From JBDKTH01 sp964558295 (lineage in GTDB: Bacteria; Planctomycetota; Planctomycetia; Pirellulales; Thermoguttaceae), in NCBI GenBank assembly GCA_964558295.1, contig CAZLDQ010000057.1, positions 1-28,689 of the forward strand: a DNA stretch of 28,689 nucleotides, written 5' to 3'. The position numbers were made by a program, and so were the translations under genes. The notes below the pieces were generated by a model. The model saw nothing but the letters and a program-made list of their open reading frames with translations, ran no database searches and was not told the origin of the DNA. Below are positions 7,884 through 15,601 of the stretch, in pieces (position 1 is the first letter of the stretch; each line of letters opens with the position of its first letter).

Positions 7884-8771
7884 TCAGGTGCAAGCCTGTT
7901 CCAAAAGGGCCGGCGGTACAACGCTGGGGACACGGATCGGATCGACGATGGCGAACTCGCGCTTTGGATGCCGTTGGATCCGACTGATGGCCGTGTGAGG
8001 ATCGTGATTCCAGACGAGCCACCAGCCGCGGTCGGCCGCTTCGCCGAGCAGTTGTGGTTTGTAGCGTCGGGTGACCAAGGGATAGGTGTCGTAGGCCGTA
8101 TGCCACATGCGTCGCACGTGGGCCGTACTTGGGCAGAGGTCGCCGAGATAGACCAGCGTCTGCGCGGCGCCGTCGAAGCGGATCGCCAGATGTCCTCGGC
8201 AATGTCCGCCTGTCAGGCGAACGCGCAGGCCAGGCAGGAGTTCCGCGTTGTCGTCGACGAGTTGCACCTGACCGGCGGCCTCCAAGGGGGCGAGGTTGTC
8301 GGCCCAATAGGCGGTCTGCAATTCGGGCGAGCCGCTGGTGGCATCCTCCCATTCCAGACGTCCAATCGCGTATTGTGCCCGGGGAAAGGTGGGCACCAAA
8401 CGGCGTTGGTAATCGCGGCGCGTGCCGCCGCCGGCATGATCGAAGTGGAGGTGGCTCATCACGACCAGGTCGATCTCGTCGGGCTCCACGCCTCGCGCCG
8501 CCAGGCTGTCCAACAGGGGCTCGCCCGGCTCCATCCCGTAAAACTTGCGGTCCAGCAACCCATACTTGCCGCCGTAGCCCGTGTCGACCAACACGGTCTG
8601 GCGCCCGTTGCGGGCCAACAGGCAATGGCAACCGACACGAATCCGATTCGACTCGTCAGGTGCGATCACCGTGCTCCAAAGGCTTCGCGGCACGACGCCG
8701 AACAGCGCGCCGCCGTCGATCAGGAAACTGCCGCCGCTAATCGTCTCCAGACGCCAAGCTCCAAGTTGCAT
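7884..8771 (-). CDS. Metallo-beta-lactamase-fold hydrolase
   Basis: This is a 295-residue binuclear metallo-hydrolase. The metal-binding signature SHLHFDHAGG gives His107, His109, Asp111 and His112. Further ligands are visible as His190 (TGGHCRGH), Asp211 (YLGDLCP) and His256 (WNHDP). The set matches the lactonase/thioesterase-like branch of the fold, including quorum-quenching lactonases, but the motifs do not fix the substrate. The ATG at 8771 follows a near-ideal AGGAGGTCAG. The protein is cytoplasmic, with no signal peptide. It lies 61 nt after the acyl ligase gene on the same strand, so it may hydrolyse a thioester or lactone made by the cluster, or release a product. That role is inference. 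Confidence 0.87.
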   Translation of the reverse strand: MQLGAWRLETISGGSFLIDGGALFGVVPRSLWSTVIAPDESNRIRVGCHCLLARNGRQTVLVDTGYGGKYGLLDRKFYGMEPGEPLLDSLAARGVEPDEIDLVVMSHLHFDHAGGGTRRDYQRRLVPTFPRAQYAIGRLEWEDATSGSPELQTAYWADNLAPLEAAGQVQLVDDNAELLPGLRVRLTGGHCRGHLAIRFDGAAQTLVYLGDLCPSTAHVRRMWHTAYDTYPLVTRRYKPQLLGEAADRGWWLVWNHDPHTAISRIQRHPKREFAIVDPIRVPSVVPPALLEQACT

Positions 8772-8787
8772 CTGACCTCCTGCGGGC

Positions 8788-8831
8788 TTAGGGGTTTTGA
8801 CAAACCGCACCGGTTTTGTTTGTCCAAACCC
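8788..8831 (-). terminator. Stem-loop just after the acyl ligase stop codon
   Basis: Read on the minus strand, GGTTTGGACAAAC (8818-8830) can pair with GTTTGTCAAAACC (about 8792-8804) with one mismatch. The 20-nt part 8812-8831 is about 85% identical to the element after the peptidase gene (12288-12307). Both sit exactly one base beyond a stop codon. There is no U-tract, so factor-independent termination is doubtful; a gene-end REP element or RNA 3'-end stabiliser fits as well. Confidence 0.5.
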
Positions 8832-8832
8832 G

Positions 8833-10317
8833 TTAGGGCAACTGATCGCGGAGGATCTTCCCGGCTGGCGAACGGGGGAGCGTTTCCAGCAGGGTGATCC
8901 GTTCCGGGCGTTTGTAGTAGACCAGGTTCTCTTCGCAATAGGCGCGAAGGTGCGACACCTCGAGTCCCCCCTCGACGACCACGGCCGCCTTGACGAACTG
9001 GGCGCCTGAGGCATGCTGGCCGGGGTAGACCTTGACCTCGACAACGCCCGGCAAGGTGGCCAGGACTTCTTCGACCTCGCTGGGGACGACCTTCAGACCG
9101 AAGACATTAATCACTTCGGTTTCGCGTCCTTTGAGGTACAGCGTGCCGTCGGCGTCGATCAGGCCCAAGTCGCCCGTCTTGAACCAGCCGTTGACCAACG
9201 GCGAGGTGTCCAAGTGTTCCGGGGCGAGGTAACCGGCCATCATCGAGGTGGAGCGAACGTAGACGGCGCCCGTCTGCGGAGGCAGATCGGCGTGTTCCTC
9301 CTCGCGGCGGATCTCGACCTCGACCTCGGGGAACGGATGCCCGACGCACCCCCCGTATTTTCCCAGGTCCTCAGGCTGGGTGAGGGCCACCACGCCGGTT
9401 TCGGTCGTTCCCAGAAGCGGGCGCACGACCAGCCCGGAAGCACGATAGAAATTGCGTGCGGTCCGTTCGGCCAGGGGCGAGCCGGCCGTAAACACGTGGC
9501 GTACGAACCGCCGCAACCGGTCGCCGGCGCCGAAGATCAGCATATCGAGCATCGCCGGGACGGCCGGCAGGATCGTGATCTTGTATTCCTGCACCGCCTG
9601 GTGGACGAGCTTCACGTTGAATCGCCGCATGGCCACGCAGGAGGCGCCGGACAAGAGCGGGACAATCACAGCATGGCCATAGGCATAGGCATGGCTCATC
9701 GGGGCGACGGCCAGGATCACGTCGGTGGCATCGATGCCGATCGCCTCGATATAGTGGAGTCCCTCGGCCACGGCGCAGGGTCCGGGGCGGGCGGCCACCT
9801 TGGGCACGCCTGTGGTGCCGGAGGTCGGATGCAACGGAACCGCGGCAGTCGCCTCGTAGTCGCGCTGGAAGGCCGGCTCCCGGTCATCCACCGTTCCCCA
9901 GAGGGCCTGGGCCCAGTCGCCGGCGTCGAGCAGGTCGACCGTCTTAACCAGCGGGGCAAGATCCTCTTCAGTCCGGCCATCGCAAAGGATGAAGCGGGCC
10001 CCGTAGTGCAACGCGGTCCGTTTCAACTCGGCGGGGGGCGTTTCCGCGTGGACGAGAAGGGGCGAGCCGCCGCGCGTGAGGATCGCCGCGAGGGTCGCGG
10101 GAAAGAGGGGGCCGTTGCCCACGGCCATCACGACCCGGTCCCCCGTCTCCAGCCCAAGCTGGCCCATCTGGCGCACCAGCGCCCGGCGTCCCCGGGCCAA
10201 CGCCTCGGGCCGCACCACCAGACGCCGGTCGAGGTCGACCATCGAGCCGTGATAGTCTTCGGCCGCGCTGAGAATCGGTTCCGGACTCAGGTCGAGGGTT
10301 ACTTGGTCAGACAGCAT
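8833..10317 (-). CDS. AMP-forming acyl/aryl-CoA synthetase or ligase
   Basis: This is a 494-residue ANL-superfamily enzyme that activates a carboxylic acid as acyl-adenylate and then thioester. Motifs run in order: P-loop TSGTTGVPK (165-173), LLGTTETG (A5), GWFKTGDLG (A7), KGRETEVINVFGLKVVP (A8/hinge) and the catalytic lysine in SPAGKI (Lys487). It is slightly shorter than typical fatty acyl-CoA synthetases and resembles benzoate-type ligases or stand-alone adenylation proteins. No carrier domain is fused. The ATG at 10317 lies inside the end of the aminotransferase gene (19-nt overlap) with GGAGG 10 nt upstream, so translation is probably coupled. The acid could be an amino acid produced by the neighbour, or a fatty acid; the sequence does not decide. 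Confidence 0.85.
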   Translation of the reverse strand: MLSDQVTLDLSPEPILSAAEDYHGSMVDLDRRLVVRPEALARGRRALVRQMGQLGLETGDRVVMAVGNGPLFPATLAAILTRGGSPLLVHAETPPAELKRTALHYGARFILCDGRTEEDLAPLVKTVDLLDAGDWAQALWGTVDDREPAFQRDYEATAAVPLHPTSGTTGVPKVAARPGPCAVAEGLHYIEAIGIDATDVILAVAPMSHAYAYGHAVIVPLLSGASCVAMRRFNVKLVHQAVQEYKITILPAVPAMLDMLIFGAGDRLRRFVRHVFTAGSPLAERTARNFYRASGLVVRPLLGTTETGVVALTQPEDLGKYGGCVGHPFPEVEVEIRREEEHADLPPQTGAVYVRSTSMMAGYLAPEHLDTSPLVNGWFKTGDLGLIDADGTLYLKGRETEVINVFGLKVVPSEVEEVLATLPGVVEVKVYPGQHASGAQFVKAAVVVEGGLEVSHLRAYCEENLVYYKRPERITLLETLPRSPAGKILRDQLP

Positions 10318-11651
10318 TGGACGGCAGCCTCCATGCGTTCCAGGACCAGGTCAATGTCACTCATCTTATGGGCGGTGGAGAGAAACATTGTCTCGAACAT
10401 ATTGGGATGGAAATAGACGCCGGAGCGTTGGAGCTGCTGCTGCAGCGTGATGTACTTCTCGAAGTCGCCATACTTGCGCACGTCGCGATACTCGCGGATC
10501 CGGCTGACCGGACCGGTGGTGAGGAACATCGAAAGGATCGGTCCGATCTGCTGGACGAGATGGGGTACGCCATGGCGGGTCAGAATCTCGTCAAGTCCCT
10601 CGGCCAATCGCGAGCCCACCAGGTGAAGATAGGCGTACATTCGCTCGCCTTGCGCGAGGACTTCATCCAAAACCGCTTCGGCGGCGGCCATTACCACGGC
10701 GTTGCCGGCATACACGCCGCCGTGGAACAGCGTGCCGTCGGCGATCAGTTCCATCATGTGCTGCGGGGCTCCAAAAGCAGCCACCGGATAGCCACCTCCG
10801 AGCGCCTTGGAGACTACCGTGATATCCGGGGAAACCCGGTAGTATTCCTGGGCTCCGCCGGCAGCCACGCGCAGGCCGGTGATCACTTCGTCGAACATCA
10901 AGAGGATGTTGCGATCGAGCGTCACCTCGCGCACGCCGCTCAAGAACTGGAGATCGGGGAGGATCGTCCCCGCGTTGCACATGATCGGTTCCATCAGGAT
11001 CGCCGCGAGGTCCTCACCGTAGCGGTCCAGGCAGCGGTGGAGTACGTCGAGATCATTCCAGCGTGCCACGATCAATTCGTGCGGCGCGCCGTTGAGCCCG
11101 ACCGTCCCGGGAATCGCCGGCCCAAAACCCTCCCGGGGTAACTCGGCCAACGGTGCATGGTAGCGATGGAACAGCGCGTCGCTCCAGCCATGGTAGTGTC
11201 CCTCGAACACGAGCACCTTCGGCCGGCCGGTGACCACGCGGGCCAGACGCACGGCGGCGTTGAGTGCCTCGGTGCCGGAGTTGGCGAAGCGGATCAACTC
11301 CATCCCCGGATAAAGCCGTTTGAGTTTCTCCGCCACGCGCATGCTGATTTCTGTGGGAAATCCCAACTGGCTGCCACACTCTTCAATCTGGCGGCGAACT
11401 GCCCGGATCACGTGCGCTGGGCAATGGCCGAAGATCAGCGGACCGTAGGCCATGTTCAGATCGATGTACTCCCGGCCATCGGCATCCCAGACCCGGGCCC
11501 CTTCGCCACGTTCAGCCACCAAGGGAAGCTGATAGGGGAGCACGCGCATCGTGCTGCTATCCCCACCCGCCAGACTCTTGCGCCCGCGCTGTAGTAGTTG
11601 CTCACACCGGGTCGCGGCGGCCGATGTGGAGGATGGACTGATTGTCGCCAT
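10299..11651 (-). CDS. Class III PLP aminotransferase, glutamate-1-semialdehyde aminomutase-like
   Basis: This 450-residue PLP enzyme carries NSGTEA (124-129), the EGHYHGWSD segment, FDEVITG with the pyridine-binding Asp254, and the Schiff-base lysine Lys282 in SKALGGGYP. The arrangement matches HemL-like class III enzymes more than ornithine/GABA aminotransferases. True HemL belongs to tetrapyrrole synthesis, but here the gene heads a cluster with an acyl ligase, an MBL hydrolase and an acyltransferase. A specialised aminotransferase or 1,2-aminomutase in a biosynthetic pathway is therefore more likely. The HemL alternative would need checking against the rest of the genome. The start at 11651 has a poor ribosome binding site; the family-typical N-terminus begins by residue 15-20, so a shorter start is possible. 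The gene is preceded by a good promoter (11747-11774). Confidence 0.83.
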   Translation of the reverse strand: MATISPSSTSAAATRCEQLLQRGRKSLAGGDSSTMRVLPYQLPLVAERGEGARVWDADGREYIDLNMAYGPLIFGHCPAHVIRAVRRQIEECGSQLGFPTEISMRVAEKLKRLYPGMELIRFANSGTEALNAAVRLARVVTGRPKVLVFEGHYHGWSDALFHRYHAPLAELPREGFGPAIPGTVGLNGAPHELIVARWNDLDVLHRCLDRYGEDLAAILMEPIMCNAGTILPDLQFLSGVREVTLDRNILLMFDEVITGLRVAAGGAQEYYRVSPDITVVSKALGGGYPVAAFGAPQHMMELIADGTLFHGGVYAGNAVVMAAAEAVLDEVLAQGERMYAYLHLVGSRLAEGLDEILTRHGVPHLVQQIGPILSMFLTTGPVSRIREYRDVRKYGDFEKYITLQQQLQRSGVYFHPNMFETMFLSTAHKMSDIDLVLERMEAAVQCCLTK

Positions 11652-11746
11652 GGTGCAACTCGACCCCTATGTGAGAGGACGGATTCGAAAGCAACTCCGG
11701 CCTCGCAAGGCAGGTCTCTTGTGCCCCCAGGACCGGAAGGTGCGTT

Positions 11747-11774
11747 ATTCTAGAAACCCCCGTATCGCGGTCAA
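11747..11774 (-). promoter_or_regulatory. Candidate sigma-70 promoter of the aminotransferase cluster
   Basis: On the minus strand, TTGACC (11769-11774), a 16-nt spacer and TAGAAT (11747-11752) each match five of six consensus bases. Transcription would start near 11740, giving a leader of about 90 nt before 11651. The position fits transcription of the four-gene cluster 6369-11651. Confidence 0.5.
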
Positions 11775-12287
11775 GAATCGGCTGAGGCATGTAGCCACCA
11801 GGGGTAAGGGGCCGAGCGCGGGCGCATTCCGTAAAGCCGGTTATGGTTTCGATGGAGGAACCCCCTTCCTAGCATTGCGAGAAGCGGAAACAGCGGAACG
11901 CCACGCAGTAGATCCCCTCGAAACTACGGAAAACGACAGGTTCCCGGCCGTTTTCCAACCGCCGACGAAGCGTGATTGGACACCTCGCCATTCAACGTTG
12001 CGGAGCAGCCTGTCGCGTGGATCATGTCGCGCAGGTCTCAGGTTTTTCCGTAGGCCCATGGGGGAAGTCGGCAAAAGCGAACCACCCAGGGACCGCGATC
12101 AGGAAAACCCCTAGCAGCCCAGAAGACTCGCGGGAAGGACTCGCATGGCCGAATTCCTTGAGAGACGGATCGACAGCAGGTTTCTTGTCCTTCCCTTCCT
12201 CGACGTGCCACTTCGATGCGTTTTACCGAGCCGTGTCGGGCGTTGGGAGGTATGCCGCTCGGAACGCCACCGCACGCGTTCCCGCCA

Positions 12288-12307
12288 GGTTTTGTTGGCC
12301 CAAAACC
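12288..12307 (-). repeat. Hairpin element one base past the peptidase stop codon
   Basis: GGTTTTG (12288-12294) and CAAAACC (12301-12307) form a perfect 7-bp stem with a 6-nt loop. The element is nearly the same as 8812-8831 (17 of 20 bases) and has the same placement relative to a stop codon. It could act as a terminator or 3'-end protector for the oligoendopeptidase mRNA. No T-tract follows. Confidence 0.55.
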
Positions 12308-12308
12308 T

Positions 12309-14111
12309 TCAGAGCAACTGGTCAAGTTCGTCGACCAGGCGGTCAAAATAACTCAGGGCCGTGTCGACTGCCTCGGGGCGTTCCATGTCCACCCCTGCAT
12401 CGCGCAACAGATCCAGGGGATCTTTCGAGCAGCCGGCTTGGAGGAAGCGGAGATAGGCGTCCAGTTCCTGGGTCCCGCCGCCGGTGACCCGATCGGCCAA
12501 GGCGATCGCGGCCGACATCCCCGTGGCGTACTTGTAGACGTAGAACGCCCGATAGAAATGCGGAATCCGGAAACACTCCAGCGACAGTTCTTCATCGAGT
12601 ACGAACTCGGGGCCGAAGTACTGTACCAGCAGTTCCCGATAAACGCTCTTGAACCGATCGACGGTGAGCGGTTCGTTCTGCTCGGCCAGGCTGTGGGTGA
12701 TCTTCTCGAACTCAGCAAACATTGTCTGCCGGTAGATTGTCGCGCGCATCGCGTCGATCTGCCGGTTGATCAGATAGGCCCGGCGGCGGTCGTCGCGAGC
12801 CTTCTTGAGCAAGTGGCGGCTGAGAAGCTGTTCGTTGAACGTGCTGGCCACCTCGGCCACGAAGATCACGTAATTGTAGTACTGGTAGGGCTGGTGCTTG
12901 GCCGAGTAGTAGCTGTGCATCGAATGGCCCGCCTCGTGGGCGAGCGTGAACACATGGTCGAGCACCGTCGGCTGATAGTTCATCAGGATGTAGGGGTCGC
13001 CATCGAACGAGCCGGCGCTGAAGGCCCCGCTTTGCTTCCCTTTGTTTTCGTAGCGGTCGCACCAGCGTCCCTTGAGCCCTGCTTCCAGCGCCGCACAGTA
13101 GTCGCTCCCCAACGGCTCCAAAGCGTCAATCACCAGCTTGACCGCCTGATCCCAGGTGTGCTTCGTCTCCAAATCGCTGAGAATCGGCACATAGGTGTCG
13201 TAATGGTGAATCTCGCGGAGCTTCATCTTGCGCCGCCGCACGTCGTAGTAGCGGTAGAGCGACGGCAGATGTTGATGGACCGTGTCGATGAGATTGTCGT
13301 AGACGGCCACGGGCACCTGATCGGGGAAGAGCGAGGCTTCCAGGGCGCTGGGGAAATTTCGCGCTCGGGCGTAATACACGTCGCGTTGAATTGAGCCGTT
13401 CAGCGTGGCGGCCAGGGTGTACTGATGGTCGGCGTATTCCTGGTAGAGCTTGTGGAAGGCCGTTTTGCGCACGCTCCGCTTGGGGGAGTGGAGCAAGGCG
13501 GTGAAGGACGAATGCGTCAATTCGACCCACTGTCCGTTCTCATCCTTGACCATGCCGAACTTCAAGTCGGCGTCGTTCAACTGCCGGAAGATCTTGCTGC
13601 AGGCTTCGGCCATTTCGCTTTGCATGGCCAGGAGCCGTTCTTCTTTTTCGCTGAGCGTGTGCGGTTTGTAGCGGAGCACCCGTTCCAAGACGAGCCGATA
13701 GGGGGCCAAGCGTTCGTGGGCGAGGAACGCGTGGATCGTGTCGTCGGGGATGGCGAGAATCTCCGGCCGGATGAAGCTGGAGGCCTGGGCGGCCCGGCTG
13801 GCGGCGTTGACGAACCGCCCTTGCGTCCGTTGATAATTGCTGTTGGTGGTATCCTCGGCCGTCTTCAAGAAGGCATACGTGCCGAGCCGTTCGCCGTCGC
13901 GATCCAGTTGGGTGTCGAAGTCCAGACAGGCGGCCAAGGTGTCGGCGCTTTCGCCCAAGTGTCCCTGGAACTGCCCGTAGCCCTCGATCCGCTGTTCCCA
14001 GGCGGTAAACGCCTCTTCCCACGCCGTGTCGGTGGCAAACAGGCTGCGGAGATCCCAGCAGTCCGACGGTTTCATCTTGCTGCGAGGCGGGAGACGCTTG
14101 ACGTTCTTCAT
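12309..14111 (-). CDS. pepF: Oligoendopeptidase F (M3 family metallopeptidase)
   Basis: This is a 600-residue cytoplasmic zinc endopeptidase that cleaves short peptides. The zinc motif HEAGH is at residues 392-396 in TLAHEAGHSMHS, and the downstream helix VAEVASTFNEQLL supplies the third ligand. An N-terminal helical PepF domain (ESADTLAACLDF, LNDADLKFG) and the C-terminal FEKITHSLAEQNEPLT and YFGPEF blocks are typical. Length matches the family (about 600). The start at 14111 is preferred over 14123 because GAGG sits 6 nt upstream of it and nothing suitable precedes 14123. The gene follows fabH after 59 nt on the same strand, possibly in one transcript. It is a housekeeping role with no evident link to the biosynthetic genes. 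Confidence 0.93.
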   Translation of the reverse strand: MKNVKRLPPRSKMKPSDCWDLRSLFATDTAWEEAFTAWEQRIEGYGQFQGHLGESADTLAACLDFDTQLDRDGERLGTYAFLKTAEDTTNSNYQRTQGRFVNAASRAAQASSFIRPEILAIPDDTIHAFLAHERLAPYRLVLERVLRYKPHTLSEKEERLLAMQSEMAEACSKIFRQLNDADLKFGMVKDENGQWVELTHSSFTALLHSPKRSVRKTAFHKLYQEYADHQYTLAATLNGSIQRDVYYARARNFPSALEASLFPDQVPVAVYDNLIDTVHQHLPSLYRYYDVRRRKMKLREIHHYDTYVPILSDLETKHTWDQAVKLVIDALEPLGSDYCAALEAGLKGRWCDRYENKGKQSGAFSAGSFDGDPYILMNYQPTVLDHVFTLAHEAGHSMHSYYSAKHQPYQYYNYVIFVAEVASTFNEQLLSRHLLKKARDDRRRAYLINRQIDAMRATIYRQTMFAEFEKITHSLAEQNEPLTVDRFKSVYRELLVQYFGPEFVLDEELSLECFRIPHFYRAFYVYKYATGMSAAIALADRVTGGGTQELDAYLRFLQAGCSKDPLDLLRDAGVDMERPEAVDTALSYFDRLVDELDQLL

Positions 14112-14170
14112 GGGAAACCTCATCTAGGTGCAAGGGCGTGCCCACGCTGCCACCGGGGGATGCGGCGTGT

Positions 14171-15211
14171 CTACCACTTTAGGAGCATCGTGGCCCAGGT
14201 CAACCCGGCGCCGAATCCGCTCAACAGGAGCACCTTGCCCCGCTGGATTCGGCCTTCCTGGAACGCCTCGGCCAACGCCAAGGGGATGCTGGCCGACGAG
14301 GTGTTGCCGTAGCGGGCGAGATTGGTGACGACCTTCTTGGGGTCGAGTCCCGTGGCCTGGACGGCCGCATCGATGATCCGGATGTTGGCCTGATGAAGGA
14401 CGACCAGATCGACCCCGTCCTGGGTCAACTCGGCGCGGCGGAGCACTTCGCCGACCGTATCCTGCAGCATGCGCACGGCCCATTTGAAGATCGGCCGGCC
14501 TTCCATGCGCATGAAGTGCCGCCCGTCGCTGCAATGCTCTTGGGAATAGGGCAGACGCGACCCGCCCATCTCTCGCCAGAGCAGGCTCGCGCCGGAGCCG
14601 TCGGCCCCAACGGCAAACGCCAACACCCCTTGGTCCGCGCTTCCCGGCGCCAGGAGCACGGCCCCGGCGCCGTCGCCAAACAGCGGATAGGTCCGCTTGT
14701 CGGCCGGGTCAAGGATTCGCGAGTTGCACTCCGCGCCGATGACCAAGACCAGGCGGCAACATCCTGTGGCGATATACTGCATCCCCGTTAACAGGGAAAA
14801 GGCAAAGCTGGAACAGGCGGCCTGAAGATCCAAGGCCGGGGCCTGCAACCCGAGCCGATCCTGCACCAGACAGGCCGTCGAGGGGAGCAGCAGATCGGGA
14901 GAAAAAGTGCCGACCAAGACCAGATCGATATCCTGCGGATTGACACCGGCCTGCTTGATGCAACGCCGGGCCGCCTCGACCGCCAAATCGCTGGTGGCCA
15001 TCCCGGGCGGCGCATGGCGCCGTTCGAGGATACCGGTCCGCTGGCGGATCCAATCGGCGTCGTAACCGAGCGAAGCGAGGTCTTCGTTGCGTACTACATT
15101 GTCGGGGGCATAGGCCCCCACGCCGACGACCTGCACACCCATCAAGCACCCCGTCCGGGAAGGCTTCACTAGATCCACATTCTCGCTGGGGCGGGCAATA
15201 TCGCTAGTCAT
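14171..15211 (-). CDS. fabH: 3-oxoacyl-ACP synthase III (FabH)
   Basis: This enzyme condenses acetyl-CoA with malonyl-ACP to start fatty acid synthesis. The catalytic triad is complete: Cys133 in QAACSSFAF, His273 in LHQANIRI and Asn303 in YGNTSSAS. The core begins MGVQVVGVGAYAPDNVV at residue 24, where a shorter start (15142) is also possible. I keep the ATG at 15211 because a similar extension of about 20 residues before the core is common in planctomycete FabH proteins; its ribosome binding site (AGG) is weak. Total length is 346 residues. A leader of about 170 nt with strong hairpins lies upstream. It is probably the housekeeping enzyme, but it could also prime the megasynthase pathway encoded about 9 kb away. 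Confidence 0.93.
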   Translation of the reverse strand: MTSDIARPSENVDLVKPSRTGCLMGVQVVGVGAYAPDNVVRNEDLASLGYDADWIRQRTGILERRHAPPGMATSDLAVEAARRCIKQAGVNPQDIDLVLVGTFSPDLLLPSTACLVQDRLGLQAPALDLQAACSSFAFSLLTGMQYIATGCCRLVLVIGAECNSRILDPADKRTYPLFGDGAGAVLLAPGSADQGVLAFAVGADGSGASLLWREMGGSRLPYSQEHCSDGRHFMRMEGRPIFKWAVRMLQDTVGEVLRRAELTQDGVDLVVLHQANIRIIDAAVQATGLDPKKVVTNLARYGNTSSASIPLALAEAFQEGRIQRGKVLLLSGFGAGLTWATMLLKW

Positions 15212-15240
15212 GTTGCCTGTTGGGTTGGACCGGAATACAC

Positions 15241-15277
15241 GCGGTGTACCGCCGGGGGGATCCTCTTGACCCGGCGG
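15241..15277 (-). promoter_or_regulatory. Overlapping palindrome and hairpin in the fabH leader
   Basis: A perfect 8-bp stem CCGCCGGG/CCCGGCGG (15249-15256 with 15270-15277) shares bases with a compact inverted repeat GCGGT-GT-ACCGC (15241-15252). Both cannot form at once. They lie 30-66 nt upstream of the fabH start. The compact repeat could be a repressor site and the pair could be an RNA switch; neither is proven. Confidence 0.35.
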
Positions 15278-15390
15278 CACAAGAATACGGGAAATCTGAA
15301 GACTAAGGCTTTCCGGTCCGCTTCTCAAGAGCGATCGCCGATTTTCTTGAGCGAACCGACCGTTTCCCCTCTCCGATGGCCCCCCTTCGG

Positions 15391-15420
15391 ACTATATTCC
15401 CTCAAATCCCTGATCGGCAA
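15391..15420 (-). promoter_or_regulatory. Candidate fabH promoter
   Basis: On the minus strand, TTGCCG (15415-15420), an 18-nt spacer and TATAGT (15391-15396) form a plausible sigma-70 promoter. Transcription from near 15384 would carry the hairpin pair at 15241-15277 in its leader. Confidence 0.3.
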
Positions 15421-15601
15421 AGCCCCATTAAGCCCCTCCCTGGCGGTTCATTTCCGTGTGTCGGGGCTTGGCGCTCGCCGGTTGAGGTGCTAATCAACCC
15501 TTTGGCGGGGTGTCAGGGAGGTTCGTTTCTGGTTAAGTTAAGAATCTACGTTGAGTACACCAGAAGTTGATGGAGCCACATCTCGAGTTGCGTTCTTTGG
15601 C

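Larger units (their letters stand above)
11652..12308. other. 657-bp non-coding stretch upstream of the aminotransferase cluster
   Basis: No supported gene is visible. The stretch contains the promoter at 11747-11774, an 8-bp hairpin GGAAAACG/CGTTTTCC (11928-11956) and the gene-end repeat at 12288-12307. Open frames present on both strands are Arg/Pro-rich, lack ribosome binding sites and show no family resemblance. Confidence 0.5.
15212..15601. other. 390-bp divergent intergenic region between fabH and the TANGO2 gene
   Basis: No gene is seen. The region holds the hairpin/palindrome pair at 15241-15277, a candidate fabH promoter at 15391-15420 and a 7-bp stem AAGCCCC/GGGGCTT (15430-15469). 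It must contain control signals for both flanking genes. Confidence 0.5.

Noticed and set aside
7884..8771. Calling the MBL protein an AHL lactonase (quorum quenching)
   Set aside because: The HxHxDH motif and His256 are shared by many hydrolases of the fold; nothing in the sequence fixes lactone specificity.
6765..8897. 710-codon open frame on the plus strand
   Set aside because: It runs antisense to the acyltransferase and MBL hydrolase genes, both of which have intact motifs. Its product is Arg/Gly/Ala-rich without domains; long antisense frames are expected at this GC.
9013..10416. 467-codon plus-strand frame
   Set aside because: It mirrors the acyl ligase gene, which shows all ANL motifs on the other strand.
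12216..13394. 392-codon plus-strand frame
   Set aside because: It is antisense to oligoendopeptidase F, which has an intact HEAGH site and normal length.
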